From Ulota crispa (Eukaryota; Streptophyta; Bryopsida; Orthotrichales; Orthotrichaceae): a stretch of DNA of 64,000 nucleotides. The DNA is taken from positions 1,612,001-1,676,000 of the forward strand of contig OY987243.1 of the NCBI GenBank assembly GCA_963920765.1, in the 5' to 3' direction. The notes below the pieces were generated by a model. It was not told the origin of the DNA. It made no database searches and was given only the letters and a program-made list of their open reading frames with translations. Of the stretch, positions 46,349-58,645 are shown piece after piece (within the stretch, counting starts at the first letter, position 1; each line of letters opens with the position of its first letter). The position numbers and the translations under genes were made by a program.

Positions 46349-49300
46349 GTTGTAGCACAAGAAAGTACTTATCCTCTTATTAGCATTCAAAAGTGTTAAA
46401 ATGCCAATAAGGTGACTTGTTTATCGTTCCCACAGAGATTTAGTTTGTAGACCCTTAAAATGACCGAAATAAGATAAGAGAACCCTGTTTAGAATTGGCA
46501 ACAACACACCAAGACAAACACACACACACAAAATAATTGGAATACCCGGATGATTATCCGGATCTTTGCTAAAATCCGGCTCTGGTAAGACACTTAACTA
46601 TGACAAGAGAAGTTTAACCTCTATAGCAAAGGGTTTTGCTATTTGATTAAGGAAGGCAGCGTGAGTTCCTACCCTTCGACAATTTGTAGTGAATGAAGTA
46701 TCACTAAACAAAACAACAACAACAAAGAACACAAGGACAACAAGATGCAATTACTTCCTCACAACCAATTTGGAAGTGATTCTAGATGGACAGGTCACTC
46801 AAGAAACCCTTACAACCCCAAATTACTACAACAACGGACCCTTCCTTACCTAACTCCTGTACTAAGATGGTAATCGGATAACTAAAGGATCCCCATTACT
46901 ATGCTCACAATCCCTCCTGGTAGTAGTGGAATCTTTCAACCGCCAGCTAGCATGAGTTGGAATCGCTATCCGGACGCACCCAACCTAAGACTGGCTATCC
47001 CTCACAAGAGTATCTAGATCATAAATCCAAACATGAACTGCCCCTTAGAACACGCAGTTTTCCAACCACCTCAATAATGCTCTAGAAACTTGATCAGATA
47101 GGATCTGGGGACTATCTTTGCTTCCTTCACACTCAATGTCCAGCTACCTGCACAAAACAATGGTTCTAGCACTGCCGGCATACCAACATTGCACCAAATT
47201 ATCAACTCAAGACTCTGAAGTGGAAATCTGGATCTTGCTATGCACAAAAAAAATCAAAAATATAAAATTGCCCTTGGTAACAATGGTACAGTTGTCCCTA
47301 ATAACTAATCCCTAGAAATCATTAAAAGCTTCCTAAAGGTAAAATTACTGATTAGAAAATGACACGTTTCATTCTTTGATCTACAAAAATGGGGTCTAAA
47401 CTCCCACCGTAAGCTGCCTCTAAGAGTGGATCTCAGATCCTCAAATCAAGGATCTGCAATCCCCAAAAGTAGCTAGATAAGAGGCTATCCCAAACTTTGT
47501 GTAACCGCCCTCCCCTTTATTTCAAATTACAAGACTACCACTTCATACTAGGTGATAGCTAATTATTATTATTCTTCTTTGCTACAAGTGCTGCTCGTTT
47601 GGTGGCACTCTTACGTGTCCGAGGTTTTTGCGCCGAAGCTCAGGAACTCCCTATCAATTTCTCTTTCTTCTTTGCGCTCTTTGCATTCAATAGCCTTACA
47701 GCTTCTGGGTCGGTGTCATCGGAGGATTCCGTCAAAGTCTCGGTCTCCTCCTCACAACTTGTGCTGGAGGCAGAGGATTCGTCATCTAACTCAATCCTTG
47801 GGACAGGGGACATTGACTCTTTGGAGCATTTTGGGATAATCTTCTTCTTGACAAGACTCGGTACCCGGGCGACACCTCCATTGTCAGGAGTTACTTGGAT
47901 CTAGCCCTGGGTATGTGATTTGGACATAGATCCTTCTCTAGGCCCAAAGTCGACCTTGCTGAGCAACCGCACGGAATGAGGTGTCCTCACTTCCTCGGGT
48001 CCCTCCTTAACAGTAGGACAAGGAGACGGCGGATGTGGAGTTTTCCGGGTAGACGTGGCTCCTTTCTTCTCAGATCCTTCCCCTTCTTCCGGCATCTTGC
48101 TCTGACCATGCACGATCACCCGCATCTCTTGCAACGTTTCCTCCATCTTGCCTGCATAATCCACCAACACCCCCACAAGCATGACACTCATTGCTGATCC
48201 CATCTTTAGCACTTCCTCATCAAACAACTTAGCCTTTGCCACCACGTCCCTCGAAATGGCAACCATACTCCAGAGCCGAGCCATATCCTGGTAGGCGCGT
48301 TGGGCTGACTTGTCCTCCTTCAATTACTATTGTAGTTGTGAGGTGAGGGCTGCCACCTGTCCGGATAGGTTTTGCACCTCCATCCGGCTTTGCTTCTTGG
48401 TCCAGTAGAGATTCTTCTCCGTATCAAAGAGCTCATTTTTATAGACATTGTCCGTCAATTCAAGCAGTTTGTAAAGAACACCTCTATCAGACATGACTAT
48501 CTCATTGATTCCCTGAATTTGACTAATAATGTTAGGAAAATGTTCCTTATCTTGGTAGTCCTTGGGATTTTTCTTGACCGGCTTTGTCAGAGATCCAGAA
48601 GTCTCAACAAGTTCCTTGCCCTCTTGTTTGACTTGCTCCTGTCTCTTTGGTTTGAGGGGCTCTTCTGCCTTTGCTTTGCAAAGCCCCCCTCCTTCACTCG
48701 CAAAGGAGTATACTCCAGTCCAGACCTCCTCCAACCAAGTATCCGGATGGGCTTGTTTAGAGTTGTCCCATTGACTTGCCGGATCTTCTAACACTTCTCC
48801 AACCATCTCCTTGTCCATTAAACCCCAAGGAACCTTAAGGAGACCCTCGCAACTCATCCTGCTCAAGTCCTCCCTTAACATCTTTCTTGTGTCAGGATCT
48901 ACATGAACTCTCAGAACTACTGACCTAAGCCCAATTGGTGCTTCCTCTCCCTTATCCGTCCTACCTATGGCTCCAGAAGTGGGTGAAGAAAACCTGCAAC
49001 CAACAACTCACTCCACAGGATCGCCTACCGCTCACAGCACCTCCACACTCTTCTCACAAAACAAATGCGCAAAAAGCAAGGACCAAGAAGCAAAATGAAT
49101 GAAACTTGGGAAATGAACTTGCCTTCTCCTTCATAAGCTCATGATCAAGATTCCCCCACTAAACCGTTGCAACCGCTCTTATAACAATAATTACAAGATA
49201 AACTATTGCCATTATTCCTGATTCTTCCGTTAGTGACTGTTAGTCACCGGATGGCTCCTTTACCGTTTCAGGAATTTGTCTCACCGGCGCACTGTATAAC

Positions 49301-49539
49301 CAAATTAATATTTCCGAGCAAACGTTTCTAGTTGAACAGGGAACTATTTCCGGTTTGGCAGAAAATCGATAATCTCATGTTAATGGTTTTAACTATTTAA
49401 GGAATTAGAAAATTCCTTAATTGATAATTTCGATAAACTTCTCTTATCTACTATGTAAAAAAAAAATTTAATCAAATAGGACAATTTTACATATTTTTAA
49501 TACTTAAAATCTTGAAGTTGACTTTTCAGGTTGCAAAAA
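46349..49539 (-). mobile_element. Second, inverted copy of the LTR-like element
   Basis: About 3.19 kb in minus orientation, inserted into the outer copy. The 5-bp sequence GGGCT lies on both sides (46344-46348 and 50586-50590), the length of target duplication usual for LTR elements. Its 46352-48395 part is an almost perfect inverted match to 50676-52719 of the outer copy. Confidence 0.65.
47503..48881 (-). pseudogene. Element-encoded coiled-coil/basic protein with shared stop codons
   Basis: On the minus strand one frame runs from MLREDLSRMSCEGL (48881) through QWDNSKQAHPDTWLEEV, a Lys/Glu-rich stretch and a predicted coiled coil to AALTSQLQ. Tandem TAG-TAA stops follow, then KEDKSAQRAYQDMARLW... 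to SKSHTQG, another TAG, then an acidic Ser/Glu-rich and Lys-rich tail broken once more by TGA. The same stops occur in the outer copy (50745-51500, plus strand). It may be a gag-like or captured protein; no family recognised. Confidence 0.45.
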
Positions 49540-49542
49540 GGG

Positions 49543-49742
49543 NNNNNNNNNNNNNNNNNNNNNNNNNNNNNNNNNNNNNNNNNNNNNNNNNNNNNNNNNN
49601 NNNNNNNNNNNNNNNNNNNNNNNNNNNNNNNNNNNNNNNNNNNNNNNNNNNNNNNNNNNNNNNNNNNNNNNNNNNNNNNNNNNNNNNNNNNNNNNNNNNN
49701 NNNNNNNNNNNNNNNNNNNNNNNNNNNNNNNNNNNNNNNNNN
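49543..49742. other. Assembly gap, 200 N
   Basis: A run of exactly 200 undetermined bases. The 845 bp or so before it (48696-49542) and after it (49743-50588) are the same sequence in the same orientation, differing by about one base, as expected where two overlapping contig ends were joined without merging. Confidence 0.95.
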
Positions 49743-50587
49743 ACTCGCAAAGGAGTATACTCCAGTCCAGACCTCCTCCAACCAAGTATCCGGATGGGCT
49801 TGTTTAGAGTTGTCCCATTGACTTGCCGGATCTTCTAACACTTCTCCAACCATCTCCTTGTCCATTAAACCCCAAGGAACCTTAAGGAGACCCTCGCAAC
49901 TCATCCTGCTCAAGTCCTCCCTTAACATCTTTCTTGTGTCAGGATCTACATGAACTCTCAGAACTACTGACCTAAGCCCAATTGGTGCTTCCTCTCCCTT
50001 ATCCGTCCTACCTATGGCTCCAGAAGTGGGTGAAGAAAACCTGCAACCAACAACTCACTCCACAGGATCGCCTACCGCTCACAGCACCTCCACACTCTTC
50101 TCACAAAACAAATGCGCAAAAAGCAAGGACCAAGAAGCAAAATGAATGAAACTGGGAAATGAACTTGCCTTCTCCTTCATAAGCTCATGATCAAGATTCC
50201 CCCACTAAACCGTTGCAACCGCTCTTATAACAATAATTACAAGATAAACTATTGCCATTATTCCTGATTCTTCCGTTAGTGACTGTTAGTCACCGGATGG
50301 CTCCTTTACCGTTTCAGGAATTTGTCTCACCGGCGCACTGTATAACCAAATTAATATTTCCGAGCAAACGTTTCTAGTTGAACAGGGAACTATTTCCGGT
50401 TTGGCAGAAAATCGATAATCTCATGTTAATGGTTTTAACTATTTAAGGAATTAGAAAATTCCTTAATTGATAATTTCGATAAACTTCTCTTATCTACTAT
50501 GTAAAAAAAAAATTTAATCAAATAGGACAATTTTACATATTTTTAATACTTAAAATCTTGAAGTTGACTTTTCAGGTTGCAAAAAGG

Positions 50588-52720
50588 GCTCTGCCATCAA
50601 CGAGAGGAGTACAATGAGGGGAAGTTCTCAACCGCAGAGCTCTATGATACGGTGAAAAATCTATACTAAACCAAGAAGCAAAGCCGGATGGAGGTGCAAA
50701 ACCTATCCGGACAGGTGGCAGCCCTCACCTCACAACTACAATAGTAATTGAAGGAGGACAAGTCAGCCCAACGCGCCTACCAGGATATGGCTCGGCTCTG
50801 GAGTATGGTTGCCATTCCGAGGGACGTGGTGGCAAAGGCTAAGTTGTTTGATGAGGAAGTGCTAAAGATGGGATCAGCAATGAGTGTCATGCTTGTGGGG
50901 GTGTTGGTGGATTATGCAGGCAAGATGGAGGAAACGTTGCAAGAGATGCGGGTGATCGTGCATGGTCAGAGCAAGATGCCGGAAGAAGGGGAAGGATCTG
51001 AGAAGAAAGGAGCCACGTCTACCCGGAAAACTCCACATCCGCCGTCTCCTTGTCCTACTGTTAAGGAGGGACCCGAGGAAGTGAGGACACCTCATTCCGT
51101 GCGGTTGCTCAGCAAGGTCGACTTTGGGCCTAGAGAAGGATCTATGTCCAAATCACATACCCAGGGCTAGATCCAAGTAACTCCTGACAATGGAGGTGTC
51201 GCCCGGGTACCGAGTCTTGTCAAGAAGAAGATTATCCCAAAATGCTCCAAAGAGTCAATGTCCCCTGTCCCAAGGATTGAGTTAGATGACGAATCCTCTG
51301 CCTCCAGCACAAGTTGTGAGGAGGAGACCGAGACTTTGACGGAATCCTCCGATGACACCGACCCAGAAGCTGTAAGGCTATTGAATGCAAAGAGCGCAAA
51401 GAAGAAAGAGAAATTGATAGGGAGTTCCTGAGCTTCGGCGCAAAAACCTCGGACACGTAAGAGTGCCACCAAACGAGCAGCACTTGTAGCAAAGAAGAAT
51501 AATAATAATTAGCTATCACCTAGTATGAAGTGGTAGTCTTGTAATTTGAAATAAAGGGGAGGGCGGTTACACAAAGTTTGGGATAGCCTCTTATCTAGCT
51601 ACTTTTGGGGATTGCAGATCCTTGATTTGAGGATCTGAGATCCACTCTTAGAGGCAGCTTACGGTGGGAGTTTAGACCCCATTTTTGTAGATCAAAGAAT
51701 GAAACGTGTCATTTTCTAATCAGTAATTTTACCTTTAGGAAGCTTTTAATGATTTCTAGGGATTAGTTATTAGGGACAACTGTACCATTGTTACCAAGGG
51801 CAATTTTATATTTTTGATTTTTTTTGTGCATAGCAAGATCCAGATTTCCACTTCAGAGTCTTGAGTTGATAATTTGGTGCAATGTTGGTATGCCGGCAGT
51901 GCTAGAACCATTGTTTTGTGCAGGTAGCTGGACATTGAGTGTGAAGGAAGCAAAGATAGTCCCCAGATCCTATCTGATCAAGTTTCTAGAGCATTATTGA
52001 GGTGGTTGGAAAACTGCGTGTTCTAAGGGGCAGTTCATGTTTGGATTTATGATCTAGATACTCTTGTGAGGGATAGCCAGTCTTAGGTTGGGTGCGTCCG
52101 GATAGCGATTCCAACTCATGCTAGCTGGCGGTTGAAAGATTCCACTACTACCAGGAGGGATTGTGAGCATAGTAATGGGGATCCTTTAGTTATCCGATTA
52201 CCATCTTAGTACAGGAGTTAGGTAAGGAAGGGTCCGTTGTTGTAGTAATTTGGGGTTGTAAGGGTTTCTTGAGTGACCTGTCCATCTAGAATCACTTCCA
52301 AATTGGTTGTGAGGAAGTAATTGCATCTTGTTGTCCTTGTGTTCTTTGTTGTTGTTGTTTTGTTTAGTGATACTTCATTCACTACAAATTGTCGAAGGGT
52401 AGGAACTCACGCTGCCTTCCTTAATCAAATAGCAAAACCCTTTGCTATAGAGGTTAAACTTCTCTTGTCATAGTTAAGTGTCTTACCAGAGCCGGATTTT
52501 AGCAAAGATCCGGATAATCATCCGGGTATTCCAATTATTTTGTGTGTGTGTGTTTGTCTTGGTGTGTTGTTGCCAATTCTAAACAGGGTTCTCTTATCTT
52601 ATTTCGGTCATTTTAAGGGTCTACAAACTAAATCTCTGTGGGAACGATAAACAAGTCACCTTATTGGCATTTTAACACTTTTGAATGCTAATAAGAGGAT
52701 AAGTACTTTCTTGTGCTACG
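50588..52720 (+). pseudogene. 3' part of element ORF and tail in the outer copy
   Basis: Starts with a segment (REEYNEGKFSTAELYDTVKNLY) not matching the inverted copy. From about 50676 it becomes nearly identical to it, including QLQ-stop-stop and KEDKSAQRAYQ; one visible residue difference is P for S in MVAIPRD. The rest, from about 51510, is non-coding 3' sequence with GTTGTT and GT tracts. Confidence 0.5.
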
Positions 52721-52915
52721 CTCTCACGGCATCTCTAGCTTTTAAGCTCACAGTCAATGCTCTAAATTCCTAGCTCTCACGGCCAGCTCTAGCTTTTGAG
52801 CTCACAACCAAGGCTCGGAATTCCTAGCTCTCACTGCAGCTCTAACTTTTGAGCTTACAGGTACGGCTCAAATTTTCTAGCTCTCACTGCAGCTCTAGCT
52901 TTCAAGTTCAATAGT
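52721..52915. repeat. Continuation of the 54-bp host repeat
   Basis: Three to four further degenerate copies of the CTAGCTCTCACGGCCAGCTC / TTTTGAGCTCACAGCCAAGG unit that stopped at 45489, confirming that 45490-52720 is one insertion. Confidence 0.8.
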
Positions 52916-53179
52916 GAGCCGACCTTGTATCTCATGGAGGGCAATTGAGCAATGAAGACGTTCCATTTCAATGATGTCGTGGCAAGTGCAATGTATGCTA
53001 CGGATGATGTAATAGTAGGCATTAGTAATACTACTAAAGTTGTGGTGCAGCCTAGATGACCCTTCTTGCTTCCAATTTTCCAAGGTGAAAGTTCTAGTGT
53101 AGCACGAGAGAATGCAATCCAAGGTGTGCGAGACTTGGAGGGCCCACGTTTGATGCCATGCATGCACGTGTGAGCATGC

Positions 53180-54425
53180 AGAGGCAGAGGTTGCAAGTAC
53201 AAAGGCAATCATGGAGCAATTAACAATCTCCATGCATGCTCTAGAACTTTGTTCCAAAGCAGCTGAGGAAAAGGTGGAGGTTAAAACCGCATCAAATATA
53301 GAGTTGCAATGGAGACTGGACCAATTAAAAACCATTAATGCAAGATTGGTCCAAAGTCCTGAAAGGAAGGGAATGCTGCTCTCTAGGTGGAACATGAAGT
53401 TGGCTTGCAACATAGCAAAGAACAAGCCATGCAAAGGCAGCAAGAAGTGAGAAAATTAGCTGCAAAATTCAACGATGGTGGTCATCATTATTTTGGCTTG
53501 ACATCATGGCCTTAGCTTGAAGAGATGTTCCTTGATATGTTGCCAACAAACCGCACCAATCAAAGCATTGATTAGAATTCATACCCAACTTTGGAGTTCC
53601 AATATGACACTGCATGTTGTAGGTACTTGCATGCAGGCCAAGTAGGCAAACCCTCATTACTATAGCTTGACATCTAAGACTTTGTAAAAGACCGTACAAT
53701 ATGCATTATGTGTCAAGAACCTTTTGGCCCCAAGGGTGGATGGAGCCTCGGAACGTGTTTGCATATGTACCATCTTGGGTGTTTCATTCCTCACATGGTG
53801 ACAAGAAAGGGATGCGTGAATTGCAAAGCCCCCTTTCATTGACGGCTGTACAAAATGTTTGGCCTCAAAGGCCACATGCCAATTCATTACAAGCATGACA
53901 AAGATAATTTACCAGGGGCCTCAAATGCATGATATTGGGGGAAAGACTTGACATGGCTCTAGAAGTGGTGTTTGGACCTTCGACATCTTCCAACACAAAC
54001 CTTGTAGGCTGCTTTCTGATGGCAAAGTGAGGCCAACGTCACGGACATCATCAAGGGGGTGATCAAGAGATGGCAATTGTCAACGTCAATTATATGCAGC
54101 TCAACTTGCAGGTGGACATTGGAACACACGTCGAGAGGTTTTTTCACACAAACACCACCTAACTGGCCTACTATTTGATAACCAAGGTAATTGTATGGGA
54201 TATGCTGGTGACTTGGATTTTGAAGAAGAATTGGCCCTCATTGAAGCGAGTACATTCCACGAGGCTCAATTAATACAAGCTGCATATACCGACATCTACA
54301 ATTAGTATGAAGAACAAACAGTTGCACTGTTGACCAGTTTGCAATCGAACAACAAGTTGCAAAGGTTTTTGAGAGAAGGCATAGAAATAGTACATGACAT
54401 TGTAGATCTAGGAGGTATCTAGATT
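53180..54425 (+). pseudogene. Decayed gene with coiled coil and RING-H2 finger
   Basis: Plus-strand blocks: EAEVASTKAIMEQLTISMHA and onward (53184-53450, helical, coiled-coil-like). Then, at 53702-53842, a zinc-finger block CIMCQEPF...CLHMYHLGC...GCVNCKAPF ending in TGA, whose Cys/His spacing fits a RING-H2 (C3H2C3) finger. Further on, 54195-54422 gives YAGDLDFEEELALIEASTF and onward, with one internal TAG, ending DIVDLGGI-stop. The blocks share orientation and order but no single start or complete splicing could be drawn. Minus-strand frames at 52855-53443 are shadows. Confidence 0.4.
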
Positions 54426-55700
54426 TTGTTTATTTTTGGAATGTTTTTGAGAAATACCATAGTACAAGGCATTGTAATACGACAGGATGAGTAAATAGTT
54501 TCTGTTGGAAATGTGTGCAAGAAGTCAACACTGTAGATGCATGTAATTGAATATTGTAATTAGTGCAAATCAAGGAATCAAGAAGGCCTATCGGATTTTG
54601 TAGCACTTGTATTTTTTTAAATGAAATGAAGTATTTACATTTTTCTATATCTTCTCCACATACTTTATTGTACATTCATATTCTTGTTGCTTGTATAACA
54701 CAAGGAGATTATTTCACTTTACTACATATCAATGTAGTAGAAGAATGGAAATTAGCACCTTGTAAAACAACCACATGAAGTGATTTGGAATTACTACATG
54801 TATTTGATGTATTTTACCAACATGGTAAATAATCCATTTTTACTACTTTCTTCCAAACTTGGCAAAATGTAGCATGGTGAACCACAGTTCTTTTACTATT
54901 TTTTTGCAAAGGCAACTAATACAATATGGTGAAAGTCACATTTTTTCTACTTTCCCACAAACTCATCATATGATAATTTGGTTTATAAAATATGGGCCAA
55001 AATTTTGAAATTTTGGTTTCATATTGACATACATGTGCAAATACCATAGTTTATTTAGCCCAAATGAGAAAACCTTGACATTCAAAATTAAATTGCAAAT
55101 TACATAGCACTTAAAACTTGAAGGATTGAACACCTATAACATAATATCCAAGTAAAATGTCTTGGTGCATGGAAATGCTTTCAATACTAATAACAATAGG
55201 CACTATTCATAAACTCCCAAAACAACTAAACCATTCAAAACAGATAAAGCATATTAGTATAATTTTTGCTAACAAGACTTTGTTTCAATAAATGTCCACA
55301 TTTTTATATTTTTTATAGTTAGCAAGGAAGAAGCCTACTAAACCCTAATAAGAGTTTCAAAGAAGAAGAAGTGAGAACTAAAAGTAATTTGCAAATGAAA
55401 CTAAACTTTAGTTACAACAATTCTTATATGATTTGTATATTCAGATAAAAATTTGTATACATAAATCAAAGTCCGTTTTTTATATGTTCCCTTGGATTTT
55501 ATGAAAACCTTCTATGATTTTTGCTCACAACTTCTAAATAATGAGTTCTAATGTGAAAGAAATAGTTGGAGGGGAATCTTATCTATAAAAGCCAACCTTT
55601 CTTGGTTGATTGTTTCTTTAGAACAAGAACTTCATTATGCTGAAGTAGCCTCCAACCTTGCAAAACATGACAATACTATGAGTTAAAATACAAGTACAAT
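54426..55700. other. AT-rich intergenic DNA
   Basis: No gene or element recognised. Confidence 0.35.
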
Positions 55701-55721
55701 AATAATTATCTTTTGGACATC

Positions 55722-55802
55722 TAGCCTAGCACGTGGTGTGTCGCTAAAGGCCCATGGGGTCGTACTCATGAGGTCTTGGGTTCAATTCCTAGCCCTTGCA
55801 AT
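55722..55802 (+). mobile_element. Possible SINE head (Pol III boxes)
   Basis: A-box-like TAGCACGTGGTGTG near 55728 and B-box-like GGGTTCAATTCC near 55787-55798, in the arrangement of tRNA-derived SINEs. The cloverleaf is not intact, so this is not a tRNA gene. Confidence 0.4.
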
Positions 55803-56104
55803 TCCTTGCAACTTGAAGGAGGTTGTGATGTGAATCCTGACAATTCTAGCTGCCATGCAACAAACAATCACGATTGTGGGCAAGATTGCGCCAGCATATG
55901 CAAGTCATTGGTATCAACAATACAACAACTAATACTTGCATTCTACATATGTCAACACAATCCTACTTTTAACCGTAAAACCATCCATTGATTGCAATTG
56001 CCAAAACCCACACATCAGCACCAACCAACACAGCCGTAATTCATTTTCTTTTAAATTTTCTTGGCTTTCACGGCCTCAAGTGCAAAGCAACTCTTAACCC
56101 CTAA

Positions 56105-56468
56105 GGGCATCTCCTGCAACATGCTTTCCAAGCCCTAGAAAAATGAGGTTTCACTGGGTGAACCTTCACGGCTAGGCTTGAAGTTCTCTTGCAGCCCTAA
56201 AACCTTCAAGGCCCACATGTGTGGTACAACAAATTGCACAGCTACACTTGGCTATGGAATGGGTTTGTGCGTAAATAGTGCCTGAATAATGCTTGCCAAG
56301 GATCGTGCAAGGGGCTTGGTGAAATCTCAAATGTGACAAGTATGCAACTCAATTTAAAGGCCTTGCAACCTACATACAAACATGTCAAATGCTATTGGGG
56401 ATTGGAAACGAGCAAACCACTTACAATTGGGGAACGCAGGGCTATTTTCATGTGTTGCACAGATGCTC
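56105..56468. mobile_element. Tourist-like (PIF/Harbinger) MITE
   Basis: 364 bp with ends GGGCATCTCCTGCAACATG and the complement of GAGCATCTGTGCAACACATG, flanked by TAA at 56102-56104 and 56469-56471. GAGCATCTCCAACA-like ends and a 3-bp TAA target are standard for Tourist MITEs. Confidence 0.8.
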
Positions 56469-56684
56469 TAAATGACCATAAGACCATTGACCCATTCAAA
56501 AATTGGGATGGGCATATGGGATTTTGGACATGTACTTACAACTAAACTATTTTGTCTAGTTATTTTACACTTTCATGGAAAATGAGAGAATTCAAAGATT
56601 TGTGTGGGCATCTAATATCATTCAAAGAAGGTATGCATGAACCTTTTAGGTCGTTGAACCAATCCTAAACCCTACAAAACCGTC

Positions 56685-56990
56685 CATTTGGCCGTCCAAC
56701 CAAATCGTCCATGTGGTCATCCAACCAGGCCTTTCATCTAGCCATCAACCAAATTGTCCATTGAATCGTCAACCAAGCACTCCATCGAACTGTCCAAAAA
56801 AATCGTCCATCGGACCGTCCAACCGGATTGTCCATCTAGTCGTCCAACCAGGCTGTTTGACCAAGGCGTCTATCGCGCCATTCAATCAAGCCGTTTGACT
56901 TATCCGTCCATCTGGCCATCCATCCCAATCGTCAACATGGAATCAAGTACCATCAACCCGTCCATCCATCTAGGTATTTCATCGACCAAA
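56685..56990. repeat. Short tandem repeat of CCGTCCAT / CGTCCAACCA words
   Basis: An approximately 16-bp unit alternating CGTCCAT(C/T)NGGCCGTCC and AACCAAATCGTCCAT is repeated around 15 times with drift. The open frames over it encode Pro/Ser/Asn-rich nonsense and overlap on both strands. Confidence 0.7.
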
Positions 56991-57129
56991 AACATCCATC
57001 GCGGCAACGCGATGTCCGTCCAATGGTATTTCTGTGCGCTGTCAACATTTCCTTCAATCCATTCATCTTTCCAGTGGCTGTTTTCATTTGTCATTGCCAG
57101 TTTTGTCGACGGATTTCAGCCTGTCGGAT

Positions 57130-58645
57130 GTTGGGTGTGAATCCTGACATCTGGTCGGACATCTTGATGTCTAGACATGACATGACAAGGATGATATTGG
57201 CTACATCGTTTTGTGTGAAAGCCACAACACTACTCTCCCCAAAATCAATCAATCTTGTTTCCAGCAAAGTTTGTTGCTCCAGCAATTGTGTTCAATCATT
57301 TTTGAGGAAGAAGATCCGAGCATTCCAAGAGCAAATGTCAACCAAGACAAATTTCAAGTTTTGGAGTTACATTAAGTTAGATGTGCACCGCTAGGTCCAC
57401 CACAATTCTCAAGGAAAGAGGGTGGTTTTTGTTCAAGGCATTGATGATTGCCTATCAACATGGAGGTTCATTTTATGGATCTCAAAGTCAACATTTCACT
57501 AGTTCCAAGCATATGCCAAGAATGGAAATTTCCTCAGCCACATGGCAATACGGGATTGCACAGATTAGGAAGCATATCTTGTAAGCCATTGCACCACTGT
57601 AGTGCATGCTCAACAAGTCTGCAAACCATATGCCACATAAAACTTGTACACTATTTTCTGGTGACAAAGTGGTATTTAAGGTTGTGCCGTCAATATTCAG
57701 ATGGAATGAGACCATCATTGAGAGTAACACGGTGAACACCATGTTTGGATTGGAATTTTTTTTTGCTTCTAATATCAGCAAGATTAAGAAGAAACACTTC
57801 CCGGAACTTAGTGCAAAGAAACTAGGGGATAATTTTTCTCGGTGCTCAAAGTGCGATAATTTGCAATCTCTTCAAAGGACCACCAATGCTCCACACAAAC
57901 CAAAATGGACAAGGGCATTAGAGACGCATTTGGCTATAGTTCAATCACATTGTGACCAATATTATTCAAATAGATACTGGTCTATTGTTTTTTCCACACA
58001 AGGTGTTGACAACCATGCATGATAAAATGAATCATGCAAAAACAGCTTGTATTCCTCCACAAGAACAAGCAGCTTGATGAGCCCCTTAAGTTGCCAATGT
58101 TTGTGACAGGTATGATTGCACATGGACACGGCTATGTGCGCTATGCACATAACGGTCTAGACATCTTCACTCACAACTCAAATTATACTGTGGGATCGTT
58201 TACATAACTTTAGCAAGATTTTGAAATGGCCCCAAAGTATTCTTCAAGGAAGTTGTTTGTAGGATCTAGCTTTGCTACTCTGTTCCAAGCTGTATTAGAA
58301 GGCAATGACATGTGCAAAACTTCACTACACCTAGCTCCATCAACTCCAGTTCTTGCCACACCTTTACCTCTAGTTTTAAATGTTCAAATGGACAACATTA
58401 CCGCTGACAACATAAATAGATTTGTGATGTAATTTGGTCCTTTCATGTTATTAAGAGAATCATTTGAGAAATATATGTCAATTTTATGTTGGTTGGTCAC
58501 ACACATGGCGACATGGATGCTTTGTTTGGGAAATGGAGCATGCAATTGAAATATTACAATTTCTTAACTATCCCATCTCTCATGAAGTCATTCATGGATG
58601 ACAATTCTATGCCTTCCACTTTATTGGTTGTACAAATGTGACTTC
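57130..58645 (+). pseudogene. Decayed transposon gene, DUF7869-like
   Basis: Plus-strand pieces in several frames, in order: WSYIKLDVHR-stop-VHHNSQGKR..., WRFILWISKSTFH, HGNTGLHRLG, then the longest open piece MLNKSANHMPHKTCTLFSGD at 57606-58022 (with SRCSKCDNLQSL), then LPMFVTGMIAHGHGYVRYAH and YSSRKLFVGSSFATLFQAVL, VQMDNITADNINRFVM (about 58382-58435), then VGHTHGDMDALFGKWSM and LMKSFMDDNSMPSTLL (about 58490-58620). The G-x-x-x-HG, Q-M-D-N and H-T-H-x-D-x-D-A-x-F-x-x-W-S blocks are those I associate with the transposon-linked DUF7869 family; the name is from memory. Frameshifts and stops show it is dead. Confidence 0.55.

Larger units (their letters stand above)
45490..52720. mobile_element. 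LTR-like element (+), interrupted by an inverted copy of itself
   Basis: The outer copy starts TGTCGCAACCAGAAAAGTC at 45490 and ends CTTTCTTGTGCTACG at 52720, inside the 54-bp host repeat. CTGTCACG precedes it and CTCTCACG follows. Its 5' part is 45490-46348 and its 3' part 50586-52720. The segment near the 3' end (TCTCTGTGGGAACGATAAAC) resembles the end of LTRs of plant Ty3-type elements, so each copy may be a solo long LTR or a non-autonomous element. It carries remnants of an internal open frame. The superfamily is inference. Confidence 0.55.

Noticed and set aside
52895..53443. 182-codon minus-strand open frame
   Set aside because: It is antisense to the coiled-coil block on the plus strand and overlaps repeat DNA; no family resemblance.
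55776..55991. tRNA gene at the GGTTCAATTCC motif
   Set aside because: No cloverleaf could be drawn; a SINE-like head is the better reading.
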